Shown in pieces: positions 5,818 through 12,413 of a stretch of 64,000 nt of DNA (positions are counted from its first letter, which is position 1; every line of letters begins with the position of its first letter). The stretch lies in IMG/VR virus record IMGVR_UViG_3300046665_000434, positions 62,001 to 126,000 of that record, one strand, 5' to 3'. The translations under genes were made by a program, and so were the position numbers. This DNA is from a virus. Below the pieces are notes generated by a model that worked only from the letters and a program-made list of their open reading frames with translations, ran no database searches and was not told the DNA's origin.

Positions 5818-5935
5818 GACCCACCGGGAAGCGGGTAAAACGCCGAGGGGTTGAAATTGGCGTGATGGCCTAGAGGCTCATGTTGGCCCGAATGAGAGTG
5901 AGCGCATTGAAATAATCGGGCCCCCGCATCAACTA
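5818..5935 (+). other. Structured intergenic sequence after the tRNA cluster
   Basis: No gene is seen. GGCCCGA (5885-5891) pairs perfectly with TCGGGCC (5916-5922) around a 24-nt loop. Additional short hairpins lie upstream. A CTA/CTACTA run follows and the next gene starts at 5951. It may be an RNA or a leader. Confidence 0.35.
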
Positions 5936-5950
5936 CTACTACTAGACTAG

Positions 5951-6493
5951 ATGGTGATGCTAATGTTCATGTTGAAAATTATGTCCGGTGAAGACCGGCC
6001 AGATTCTGATGTCTCGAAGTCGTTCAAGGGCGTTATCCTTGGCGATGGGATGTCGTTCGAGTTCTCCCGTAAGGTAACGACTGAAACGGCTCTGCTGACA
6101 TTGACGAGCCCAGATGGCTCTCACGTCACTATGGACCTCGCCGGTAACGCTTACATCGTAAGTAACACCGGTAAGACCGTGGCGTCATTCGCTTACAGTA
6201 ACACCAAGCTCGTTGACGCTGAGGTAGCTAACAGGCCTACGTTCAGCGAGCACGAAGATCGTCGACAGCGAGCAGCTGCGAAGCCGCTCAACTCTGTCTC
6301 AGTGAGTGCTGAAGCGGAAGCACTTACCAGTGCCCGCATCCTCTGGTTGAGATTACACGAACCTAAACGCCTTGACCGGTTGCGTGTATGTCGAAGAGCG
6401 GACGGCAGTCTCGTAGTAAATGATCAGGTCGACACGGTCCGACAATTGGATCAGTGGGGTGTCCCAAACACCTACGGCGAACTACTGAATTAA
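5951..6493 (+). CDS. Unknown protein, 180 aa, with a C-terminal domain shared with the gene at 10371
   Basis: Several Met codons lie near the start (positions 1, 3, 5, 7, 11); the true start may be a few codons downstream. N-terminal ~80 residues are beta-rich (FKGVILGDGMSFEFSR). Residues ~125-170 (RILWLRLHEPKRLDRLRVCR, then ADGSLVVND and TVRQLDQ) align with the C-terminal half of the protein at 10371-10685, so the two share a domain. Function unknown. Confidence 0.7.
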   Translation: MVMLMFMLKIMSGEDRPDSDVSKSFKGVILGDGMSFEFSRKVTTETALLTLTSPDGSHVTMDLAGNAYIVSNTGKTVASFAYSNTKLVDAEVANRPTFSEHEDRRQRAAAKPLNSVSVSAEAEALTSARILWLRLHEPKRLDRLRVCRRADGSLVVNDQVDTVRQLDQWGVPNTYGELLN

Positions 6494-6538
6494 AGAGATT
6501 TGGCTCCAAGCGGAATCGGGGGATTTCTAACTTGGGGC

Positions 6539-6626
6539 GTTGTCAGAACAGACGTTGGGCGCGGTTGCTTGAAAGATAGCGTGCTAGCCCATCGAGTTAT
6601 GCTTCCTCCGGCGGCGTTCTGATAAC
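6539..6626 (+). ncRNA. Structured RNA element
   Basis: The 192-nt gap 6494-6685 contains no gene. GTTGTCAGAAC (6539-6549) pairs with GTTCTGATAAC (6616-6626), 11 bp with one wobble, enclosing 66 nt that contain further short stems. The location in the tRNA region suggests an expressed RNA or leader. Type not recognised. Confidence 0.35.
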
Positions 6627-6685
6627 TAAGTGACGGGCTTCAATCCTAAGCAAGCCGGGGACCAAATTCTATTGGAGATAACAAC

Positions 6686-7024
6686 ATGGCGTTGGTAAAA
6701 GTACGGGTTGCGGTGACTCGCGAAAGTCTGCTGGGTCGTCTTCTGCAACTCGATCCAGAGATGGATCTCACTGACAGTATCAAGGCGGTTGAAGTTGAGG
6801 CGGTTATCGATGAAGCTGGCGTGAATCATCCCGATTGGGAATTCAACATCAGCACCATTGCTCCGTTCATCACCGGCGTTGGTACTGTCGCAGGCCATGG
6901 CAAGATCAGCTTTACAGTAAACATGCAAGATGGCGCCCTCACCATTGAGTCTACAGAGGCTGCTAAAGACCTGCTGCTGGTTCTCAAGGTTACGACCGAG
7001 AATCATAACCACCGTCCGGTCTGA
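6686..7024 (+). CDS. Unknown protein, 112 aa
   Basis: A GGAG SD 9 nt before ATG. Compact acidic alpha/beta sequence (for example SLLGRLLQLDPEMDLTDSI, TVAGHGKISFTVN). It lies between RNA elements and ends 12 nt before tRNA-Ile. Not recognised. Confidence 0.75.
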   Translation: MALVKVRVAVTRESLLGRLLQLDPEMDLTDSIKAVEVEAVIDEAGVNHPDWEFNISTIAPFITGVGTVAGHGKISFTVNMQDGALTIESTEAAKDLLLVLKVTTENHNHRPV

Positions 7025-7036
7025 CAAGTTTTTTTT

Positions 7037-7111
7037 AGTATCGTAGCTCAGAGGTAGAGCGCGGCCCCGATAAGGCTGAGGTCCGTGGTTCGAAACCACG
7101 CGGTACTACCA
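7037..7111 (+). tRNA. tRNA-Ile(GAT)
   Basis: Acceptor AGTATCG/CGGTACT; D-arm GCTC-AGAGGTA-GAGC; anticodon stem CGGCC/GGCTG enclosing CCGATAA (anticodon GAT); T-arm CGTGG-TTCGAAA-CCACG; CCA encoded at 7109-7111. A T-run precedes it. Confidence 0.9.
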
Positions 7112-7120
7112 TGTGTGCTG

Positions 7121-7179
7121 ATGCGCCGATGTCTTCGACTAGCAGCCTTTGAGCGGGTAGGTCGTGAGCATTGGCGCAT
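7121..7179 (+). ncRNA. Long hairpin downstream of tRNA-Ile
   Basis: ATGCGCCGATG (7121-7131) pairs with CATTGGCGCAT (7169-7179), 11 bp with one wobble, around a 37-nt loop. The remainder of the gap to 7334 holds a CCCC/GGGG hairpin near 7194-7210 and no convincing ORF. Role unknown. Confidence 0.35.
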
Positions 7180-7334
7180 TGGCGCCTCTTTTCCCCTCCG
7201 CAGGGGGAGACTTGAGACTATAGGGTATCTTGGTATCACGCCTGAGAATGTGTGCTGGCATATCCTGAAACCTCTGCTGGGAGGTGTCTTTCGTATGTAG
7301 GGGTACTCAGCTCCGGCATCCCGCGACTAATTTC

Positions 7335-8042
7335 GGATAGATAGGGAAGTGGCCAAACCCATCGGATTGACTTATTCTATGTATTTAAACATGGGATACG
7401 TCAATGAACTGCATCCACTGTCAGCGAGAATGTGTTAATTGGAATTCTCGGCGTGCACACGAGTGTCGTTGTCCGATGAATCCCAATCGGAAAGTCTTTA
7501 GCCCCAATCTAGGCAACCGACATTCTGAAGCTACTAAGGAGAGATGTAGGGCTGCCGCTCAACAGCAACATCGGCAAGGTTTAAGTGCCGGTTTCCCTAA
7601 CTGGGAAGGTAGAACTCATCGAGAAGAAAGTAAGTTAAGAATATCCCAAGCGCTGATGGGTAACAGGAATGGTAACCATCGAGGGGATCGACAGTCCTAC
7701 TATCGCGGGATCAGAATGGATTCTAGATGGGAGGTTCGTACTGCCGAGTGGTTAGATGACATGGGTTGTTATTGGAGATATTCTCCGAGGGGATTCCAGC
7801 TATCCGACGGGCGACACTACTATCCTGATTTCTTTGTCTATGATGATGAAGGTTGTTTAGATTACCTGATCGAAGTTAAAGGTTATTTTAGAGAAGGTAA
7901 TCGTTTGAAATTCGAAACGTTTAAACGAGAATATCCTGAAATAGAAATACGGTTGTGGGAGAAACCTCAACTTAAAGAATTGGGTATCCTTTAGAGTCCG
8001 GTCTCTATGAGTACGTCGGTTCGAATCCGACTCTGTCCTCCA
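7335..8042 (+). tRNA. Class II (Leu-like) tRNA gene split by an endonuclease ORF
   Basis: The 5' half (7335-7366 plus loop bases) is GGATAGA-TA-GGG...CCC-A-TCGGA. The 3' half from 7997 is TCCGG, a variable arm (CTC-TAT-GAG core), T-arm GTCGG-TTCGAAT-CCGAC, TCTGTCC, T, CCA (8040-8042). The acceptor pairs 7 of 7 and the anticodon stem 5 of 5 with one wobble each. Joining the loop bases on either side gives TTTAGAG (TAG) or TTGAGAG (GAG), both leucine anticodons. About 623 nt separate the halves, almost all filled by the ORF at 7404-7994. Confidence 0.68.
7404..7994 (+). CDS. NUMOD3 / PD-(D/E)XK homing-type endonuclease inside a tRNA gene
   Basis: 196 residues. The N-terminus has a C-x2-C...H-x-C-x-C cluster (CIHCQRE, HECRC), possibly zinc-binding. 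Residues ~40-90 carry two NUMOD3-like repeats (HSEATKERCR, REESKLRISQALMGN). The C-terminal half has the Vsr/TnsA-like nuclease signature: SRWEVRTAEWLDDMG, then YYPDFFVYDD and IEVKGYF, supplying the catalytic D...ExK. It lies between the two halves of a split tRNA, and its stop overlaps the anticodon-loop region of the 3' half. Homing endonucleases often sit at conserved tRNA sites. Confidence 0.8.
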   Translation: MNCIHCQRECVNWNSRRAHECRCPMNPNRKVFSPNLGNRHSEATKERCRAAAQQQHRQGLSAGFPNWEGRTHREESKLRISQALMGNRNGNHRGDRQSYYRGIRMDSRWEVRTAEWLDDMGCYWRYSPRGFQLSDGRHYYPDFFVYDDEGCLDYLIEVKGYFREGNRLKFETFKREYPEIEIRLWEKPQLKELGIL

Positions 8043-8060
8043 ATTGATGGAAAGGTAACC

Positions 8061-8489
8061 ATGTCCACTACGCCTCATGTTCGAGTTGGTGTCGCAGTCC
8101 TTATTCGGAGGGCTAACGGTAAGCTTCTCGTTGGTCGTCGTCAAGGAAGTCATGGCGCTGGTACTTGGACTGTCCCTGGTGGACATCTGGAGTTCGGTGA
8201 ATCGATCGAAGACTGTGCTCGACGTGAAGTGGCTGAAGAGACTGGCCTTACTCTGCTGAGCGTATCGGTAGGTTTTGCCGTAACCAATGATATCTTCACC
8301 GAAGTCAACAAGCACTACATCACCGTCTGGGTGGAAGCTACCGTCGGTGAGATTGACGAAGCCGAAAACCTAGAGCCTGAGAAGTGCGATGGTTGGGAAT
8401 GGTATCATGGACCAGAGGTTCCCACACCTCGATTCCTAGGTCTCCAGAACTTGATAGATCAACGTCCAGCCTACTGGAGTTATACTTGA
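8061..8489 (+). CDS. Nudix hydrolase, NUDT15/MutT-like
   Basis: 142 residues; ATG at 8061 is chosen because AAAGG lies just upstream and an earlier start would run into the tRNA. A complete Nudix box (G41-x5-E47-x7-RE-x2-EE-x-G62-L) coordinates Mg2+ for cleaving nucleoside diphosphate-X bonds. The surrounding sequence (GRRQGSHGAGTWTVPGGHLE, NLEPEKCDGWEWY) resembles NUDT15-type (d)NTP pyrophosphatases. A nucleotide-pool-sanitising role is inference from the family. Confidence 0.9.
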   Translation: MSTTPHVRVGVAVLIRRANGKLLVGRRQGSHGAGTWTVPGGHLEFGESIEDCARREVAEETGLTLLSVSVGFAVTNDIFTEVNKHYITVWVEATVGEIDEAENLEPEKCDGWEWYHGPEVPTPRFLGLQNLIDQRPAYWSYT

Positions 8490-8499
8490 TACCATATTT

Positions 8500-8625
8500 C
8501 CATGATAGCTACTCGGAAAGGCGCCGTCAATGGGTTCGACTCCCGTTACCCTTAGGGGTATGTTGCCACCCGTACGGGTGGCTTGGCATAGACGGAGATT
8601 GTAGGTTCGACCCCTGCTCATGGAA
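8500..8625 (+). tRNA. Interrupted tRNA-like gene Z with an inner T-arm and closed acceptor hairpin
   Basis: Outer gene: acceptor TCCATGA (8500-8506)/TCATGGA (8618-8624) is 7 of 7. A short D-arm GCT...AGC; anticodon stem CCGTC (8524-8528)/GACGG (8591-8595) is 5 of 5; variable AGATT; T-arm GTAGG-TTCGACC-CCTGC; 3' end A-CCT. The 62-nt insert (8529-8590) holds a second T-arm ATGGG-TTCGACT-CCCGT, then TACCC-TTAG-GGGTA as a closed acceptor-like hairpin, then a 7-bp hairpin GCCACCC-GTAC-GGGTGGC. No anticodon loop can be rebuilt cleanly. Confidence 0.6.
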
Positions 8626-8669
8626 CCTAATCTTCAGCACAGTAGCCTATTCACGTTAGGAGTATTTTC

Positions 8670-8819
8670 ATGAGTATCGAAAACGAAAAGATCGTAACCG
8701 AACGGAAAGCTTCCGGGCCAAATCTCTCGATGCCGAAATGGAAACCCAGTCAGAAGCTCGCTGATGAGATCGGCGATGAACTTGCGGAACTGATGGCGAA
8801 AGAAGCCTCGGCCAAGTAA
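8670..8819 (+). CDS. Small acidic protein, 49 aa
   Basis: ATG 8670 with an AGGAG SD, TAA at 8817-8819. Sequence begins MSIENEKIVTERKASGPNL and ends in an acidic amphipathic helix (LADEIGDELAELMAKEASAK). A small real gene between RNA elements; function unknown. Confidence 0.7.
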   Translation: MSIENEKIVTERKASGPNLSMPKWKPSQKLADEIGDELAELMAKEASAK

Positions 8820-8834
8820 GCACAACTCTTTAAT

Positions 8835-8940
8835 CCCTGGTCGACCATGCGGGGTTGGGCCTATACCCACGATACGATACGATCTAGCTACACGTCCGTC
8901 GTGGTTATTTGTCGGGAGTTCGATCCTCTCACTCGGGGCT
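8835..8940 (+). ncRNA. Possible further tRNA-like element
   Basis: A T-arm GGGAG-TTCGATC-CTCTC is followed by ACTCGGG, which pairs (6 of 7) with CCCTGGT at 8835. CCACGA (8867-8872) pairs perfectly with TCGTGG (8899-8904) in the anticodon-stem position around 26 nt. The D-region is not canonical and there is no CCA, so this may be a decayed tRNA. Confidence 0.3.
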
Positions 8941-8955
8941 GTATTTGGAGTCGCT

Positions 8956-9159
8956 ATGCTTGACAACGTTGAAGAAAATGTTGAGTACAGGTCTCCATCA
9001 GGGATCAGGTTCAAGGTAACCAGTATAGCGAGACATGCTCAGGATTGTTCCTGGCCCATGATCGTATACACTAATCTCGAACCTACCAAAGACGCACCTA
9101 CCGGTACAGTCTGGGTTATCGCTGAGTCGATATTTCTGAGAACGTTTTCGCGGATATAG
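8956..9159 (+). CDS. Unknown protein, 67 aa
   Basis: A GGAG SD precedes ATG. Beta-rich short protein (NVEYRSPSGIRFKVTSIARH...PMIVYTNLE). The C-terminus and stop codon overlap the first 10 bases of tRNA-Gly, an unusually tight packing. Confidence 0.65.
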   Translation: MLDNVEENVEYRSPSGIRFKVTSIARHAQDCSWPMIVYTNLEPTKDAPTGTVWVIAESIFLRTFSRI

Positions 9160-9223
9160 TTTAATGGTAGAGCCTCAGCCTTCCAAGCTGTTGACCCGAG
9201 TTCGATTCTCGGTATCCGCTCCA
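9150..9223 (+). tRNA. tRNA-Gly(TCC)
   Basis: Acceptor GCGGATA/TATCCGC is 7 of 7; D-arm contains AATGGTA; anticodon loop CTTCCAA (TCC); T-loop TTCGATT; CCA encoded at 9221-9223. It is the last tRNA of the region. Confidence 0.88.
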
Positions 9224-9232
9224 ACACAGGTC

Positions 9233-9278
9233 GCCACCTACCCTTCGGGTAGGTGGCTATACCTTCTTCTTTTTTTTG
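9233..9278 (+). terminator. Strong terminator ending the tRNA region
   Basis: An 11-bp perfect stem GCCACCTACCC/GGGTAGGTGGC with loop TTC, then a T-rich tract with eight or more consecutive T. Confidence 0.88.
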
Positions 9279-9345
9279 TTAACGTAAGTTGCGTTTATTA
9301 TGTAGATAAATTCTTCAATACAGTTTAGCAGTAAGAGAGGTACTG

Positions 9346-9627
9346 ATGTCCTCAACCGTTCACGAACTTAATGATAACGTGTTCAGAAAGTATCTGATCT
9401 ACGCAGTCGTCGAAGACAGTGATTGTCGGCCACTTCAGCTACAGCTCCACCTGATGATGGAGCACGTCTATACCCGTAAGGGCTTGCATCCTGACGTTCA
9501 GAAAGAGGAGTTCGAGAAGTCTCTCTTTTCGTGGGCGCGTAATAACCGGTTGTTCCCTGCCCGCATTACGCCGACAGTAGAACGGTTCTTGAAAGCTAAT
9601 AAATCTAACGGGAGGATTGCAGCATGA
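9346..9627 (+). CDS. Unknown protein, 93 aa
   Basis: An AGAGAGG SD precedes ATG. Helical, charged sequence. It overlaps the next start by 4 nt (ATGA), so the two are almost certainly co-translated. As its partner may be an anti-defence protein, it could share that role, but nothing in the sequence proves this. Confidence 0.75.
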   Translation: MSSTVHELNDNVFRKYLIYAVVEDSDCRPLQLQLHLMMEHVYTRKGLHPDVQKEEFEKSLFSWARNNRLFPARITPTVERFLKANKSNGRIAA

Positions 9628-10328
9628 CTCAAGAATACGCAAGCACCAAGATCGTCACCGCCTGGCACGCACAAGCGCCTAACTCTGGCGGTAAAGGTGA
9701 AGACGGCTATAGCGTCAAGTACAAGAATGGCTACGTCAGCTGGTCACCGACCGCTGCATTTGAAGAGAGTAGCGTCGCTCTCGGTAACATCAGCCACTTC
9801 CCTCCATTCCTGCAACGCCTGATTGCAGAACACGCCATCTTGAGTGACAAACTCACTAAGCTCCAGGACTTCATCGATTCGTCTGATTTCCAGATACACA
9901 TCGACGATCCTGATGAGCGTGCGCGCTTGAATCTGCAAGAGTCCCTGATGGCCCGGTATGCCGAAGTGCTGGCTGTCCGTATCGCCGTCCACAAAGAGAA
10001 AGTCGTTAATGCACCGCCTGCGACCATCACTCCAGTCATCGTGAGGTACGCCGGTAAAGGCCCGCATGAACTCCAGGAGCAAACCGTCGCTTTGGGCGAC
10101 ATGCCTGAATCGTTTGATCTCGAGAAAGTCAGCGAGGCTGTTGCAGCAAAGGTTGGCGATGTCGTATATCAGGAAGACGTCTATGAACTCGACGGCCAAG
10201 GTAGTCCTGTCGTGAACGTAGGCCATGATGGACAGCAGGTGTTTGTGATCAAGCACCACAAAGGCACGCCCGTTATCCAGGAACCGATGAAGTTTGGCGA
10301 TGAGTTCAACTTCAACAAAAACGACTGA
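9624..10328 (+). CDS. Acb2/Tad1-type hairpin-domain protein (possible anti-CBASS/Thoeris sponge)
   Basis: 234 residues in three parts. Residues ~1-50 end in GYVSWSPTAAFEES, a segment common in phage proteins that carry anti-defence domains. Residues ~62-121 (LQRLIAEHAILSDKLTKLQ, DERARLNLQESLMARYAEVL) match the helical hairpin of Acb2 and Tad1, which bind cyclic (oligo)nucleotide or cADPR-type signals. Residues ~130-234 are an unrecognised acidic domain. Known Acb2 proteins are about half this size, so this would be an extended form. Immune suppression is inferred from the family. Confidence 0.6.
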   Translation: MTQEYASTKIVTAWHAQAPNSGGKGEDGYSVKYKNGYVSWSPTAAFEESSVALGNISHFPPFLQRLIAEHAILSDKLTKLQDFIDSSDFQIHIDDPDERARLNLQESLMARYAEVLAVRIAVHKEKVVNAPPATITPVIVRYAGKGPHELQEQTVALGDMPESFDLEKVSEAVAAKVGDVVYQEDVYELDGQGSPVVNVGHDGQQVFVIKHHKGTPVIQEPMKFGDEFNFNKND

Positions 10329-10370
10329 TATGGAATTGTTGTTAATTCCAAAACCTATCGGGAGAGTACC

Positions 10371-10685
10371 ATGACTAAAAAGTCCGATGCCGCTAAGGTG
10401 AAAGAAGTGGAGAAACGGTCAGTCTGGCAATCCGTTTCGAAAGAGGCGGAGACCCTGGCAGAGAAACGGCTGGAATGGCTGGAGCTCAATGACCCGGCGA
10501 ACGCTGCTCGCATCCGTACGTTGCGCCGCGATGATGGCAGCCTGGTAATCAACGAGTTGACCGGCACAGTCCATGACCTGGACGTTGCATTGGTTCCCCG
10601 GACTCTCGATGATCTGCAAAACACTGATCCGCTGGTAGGGCGTAAGTCCTATAAGCTGCAACCGGCTGATCAGAAAGCAGAGTAG
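10371..10685 (+). CDS. Unknown protein, 104 aa, sharing a domain with the gene at 5951
   Basis: GGGAGAGTACC before ATG supplies the SD. Residues ~30-75 (RLEWLELNDPANAARIRTLR, then DDGSLVINE and TVHDLD) align with the C-terminus of the 5951-6493 product. The N-terminus is a charged coiled-coil-like helix. A terminator follows. Confidence 0.78.
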   Translation: MTKKSDAAKVKEVEKRSVWQSVSKEAETLAEKRLEWLELNDPANAARIRTLRRDDGSLVINELTGTVHDLDVALVPRTLDDLQNTDPLVGRKSYKLQPADQKAE

Positions 10686-10691
10686 CTGGAC

Positions 10692-10724
10692 ACAGCGTAG
10701 GGCTTTCGCCCTACGCTGTTTATG
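10692..10724 (+). terminator. Terminator hairpin followed by TTTATGCCG
   Basis: A 12-bp perfect stem ACAGCGTAGGGC/GCCCTACGCTGT with loop TTTC, then TTTATGCCG. Confidence 0.82.
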
Positions 10725-10736
10725 CCGGAGATATAC

Positions 10737-10997
10737 ATGGATAATACACAGTGGCTCTTGGAACGTTACGAGAAGGCTTTGAGAGCTATCGCTAAGGGTT
10801 TGTCAGGACATAACGCTAAAGCCGTCGCTACAAGCGCTCTAGGCTGGCCTGACATACCTGCCGATCACCACGTTTGGGTTCTGTTCGACATGGCTGAAGG
10901 TGGGGCGTTCATGTGTGAGCGTTGTGCGGACTGTCAGCTCGGTTATAACCACGCCCCTCCCCCTAAAGAAGGTTGTACTGGAAGGAAAATCGAGTAA
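10737..10997 (+). CDS. Small protein with a cysteine cluster, 86 aa
   Basis: ATG 10737 is preceded by GGAG with ideal spacing; an earlier in-frame ATG at 10722 lies in the terminator tail. The C-terminus has MCERCADCQLGYNH and a further Cys (EGCTG), suggesting a zinc ribbon or knuckle. Family not recognised. Confidence 0.72.
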   Translation: MDNTQWLLERYEKALRAIAKGLSGHNAKAVATSALGWPDIPADHHVWVLFDMAEGGAFMCERCADCQLGYNHAPPPKEGCTGRKIE

Positions 10998-11068
10998 GTC
11001 ATACATTACCTAACCGCTAAGTCTATGTAGGACCGGAGCACACCAATCTTACAGCGAGGAATATCCTT

Positions 11069-11227
11069 ATGTCTATTGGACTCTTGCTCCTCATCATCCT
11101 GATCGTACTGCTGATCGGAGGTCTGCCTACTTGGGGATATTCGAGAGGATTCGGGTACGGGCCATCAGGGGTGGTTGGAGTGGTACTGGTTATCGTTGTG
11201 GTCATGCTGGTACTTGGCAGGCTATAA
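11069..11227 (+). CDS. DUF3309 small membrane protein
   Basis: 52 residues, with a GAGGA SD and TAA at 11225-11227. Hydrophobic helix 1 (GLLLLIILIVLLIGG), the hallmark central PTWGYSRGFGYGPSG, and hydrophobic helix 2 (VVGVVLVIVVVMLVLG) match the DUF3309 family found widely in proteobacteria. Function unknown. Its presence in a phage suggests host acquisition. Confidence 0.85.
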   Translation: MSIGLLLLIILIVLLIGGLPTWGYSRGFGYGPSGVVGVVLVIVVVMLVLGRL

Positions 11228-11238
11228 CGAACTACACT

Positions 11239-11266
11239 GCCGAGGGGCTTCGGCCTCTCGGCTTTT
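11239..11266 (+). terminator. Terminator hairpin followed by TTTTATGCCG
   Basis: A 10-bp stem GCCGAGGGGC/GCCTCTCGGC with loop TTCG, then TTTTATGCCG. Confidence 0.82.
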
Positions 11267-11291
11267 ATGCCGCATTAACGAGGAAATATAA

Positions 11292-11972
11292 ATGACATCA
11301 CCGCAAGATGAACTCAACAAGAAACATATCGAAACACCAGAACCTGGAGATTACTGGCACGAACGTATGGTTCCGTACCATCTGGTGCTGGCGGTTCTGG
11401 AAAATGGGAACATCGTTATTGCTGAAAGCGGGGATTATTCCGGCATCAGGCTTGATCGTTGTCGCGAAGTCACCAAGGCAGAACAGAACAAGCTCGTATG
11501 TTATCATGGACATACTCAGGCGTTCTGTGCCGATGTGTTAGTAGGGTCTGAAAATGGCTTGAAGGGCGTGGATGTTTGGAAGATGCATTACCGCGGGGAC
11601 TATACTTCCATCGACGAAAGTAAGGTCAGTAAAGAATCCCCAGTGGGCGTATCTGTTGAGATCATTGGTCCAACACCGCGCATCGATCCGATGATCCCTA
11701 ACGTCATCACCGGACGGTATATCCAAATGCTGGGTAGCCGTGGATTTGAGCCCGTCCAGAATGAAGACCCCGACCAATTCACTTGTCCTGATAGCTTCGA
11801 TGGAAATCATCTTCTCTGGATGCTAATCAAGATCCGTAAAGGTGAACTCTCCGATGTAGGTAAAGCCAACCGCTGGCTGGCCTTCGTACAAACCGTAATC
11901 ATCTTCAAGGGATGGACCACGATCAAAGAAGAACGTGACTTCACCCGCCCTTATTTCAACAACACTAACTAA
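11292..11972 (+). CDS. Unknown protein, 226 aa
   Basis: Clear SD (GAGGAAATATAA). The N-terminal ~65 residues form a small beta domain (HLVLAVLENGNIVIAESGDY); a C-terminal helical region contains NHLLWMLIKIRKGELS and KANRWLAFVQ, a pattern seen in other phage hypothetical proteins. No enzyme motif. Confidence 0.78.
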   Translation: MTSPQDELNKKHIETPEPGDYWHERMVPYHLVLAVLENGNIVIAESGDYSGIRLDRCREVTKAEQNKLVCYHGHTQAFCADVLVGSENGLKGVDVWKMHYRGDYTSIDESKVSKESPVGVSVEIIGPTPRIDPMIPNVITGRYIQMLGSRGFEPVQNEDPDQFTCPDSFDGNHLLWMLIKIRKGELSDVGKANRWLAFVQTVIIFKGWTTIKEERDFTRPYFNNTN

Positions 11973-11984
11973 AGGAACATTGCC

Positions 11985-12353
11985 ATGAAAGTACTCACTT
12001 ACGAGCAATTCCTCGCTACCGATCGACCAGTCATCTACGCTACGATCGATCCAAAGACCGGCGAGATGTCTAACGATCTTTGCTTGAAATACAAAACGGT
12101 CGGTAAAGGTTGGGAATACACTAGCCTCTCCCCCGATTTGTCGGTAGGTACTGATTACAACAAACTGGCCACTAACTCCGACCTCGTCAAGGAATGCATC
12201 GCTAGCGGAGAAGACGTCCCCATGAACTTCGACGACAATGGTCGCCGTGAAGACGGCTCCTTTCAAGACCAATGTTTGTTTGGCGTCTTTACAGAAGATG
12301 AAGTTAAATCAATGGTCAGTGTCTTGAGGGCAGCGGCGGATTTGCCCGGTTAA
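11985..12353 (+). CDS. Unknown protein, 122 aa
   Basis: Starts 12 nt after the upstream stop with AAAGGAA as SD. Soluble, acidic, no recognised motif. Confidence 0.75.
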   Translation: MKVLTYEQFLATDRPVIYATIDPKTGEMSNDLCLKYKTVGKGWEYTSLSPDLSVGTDYNKLATNSDLVKECIASGEDVPMNFDDNGRREDGSFQDQCLFGVFTEDEVKSMVSVLRAAADLPG

Positions 12354-12413
12354 AGTTTAACGCCAAGCACGAACTATATAAGACAACCACGCAATATAAG
12401 GAAGCGTAGTAAG

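Noticed and set aside
7367-7996. Group I intron interpretation of the split leucine-type tRNA
   Set aside because: Almost the whole insert is coding, leaving ~35 nt, and the base before the 3' exon is not G under either joining. Kept as an open question rather than called as an intron.
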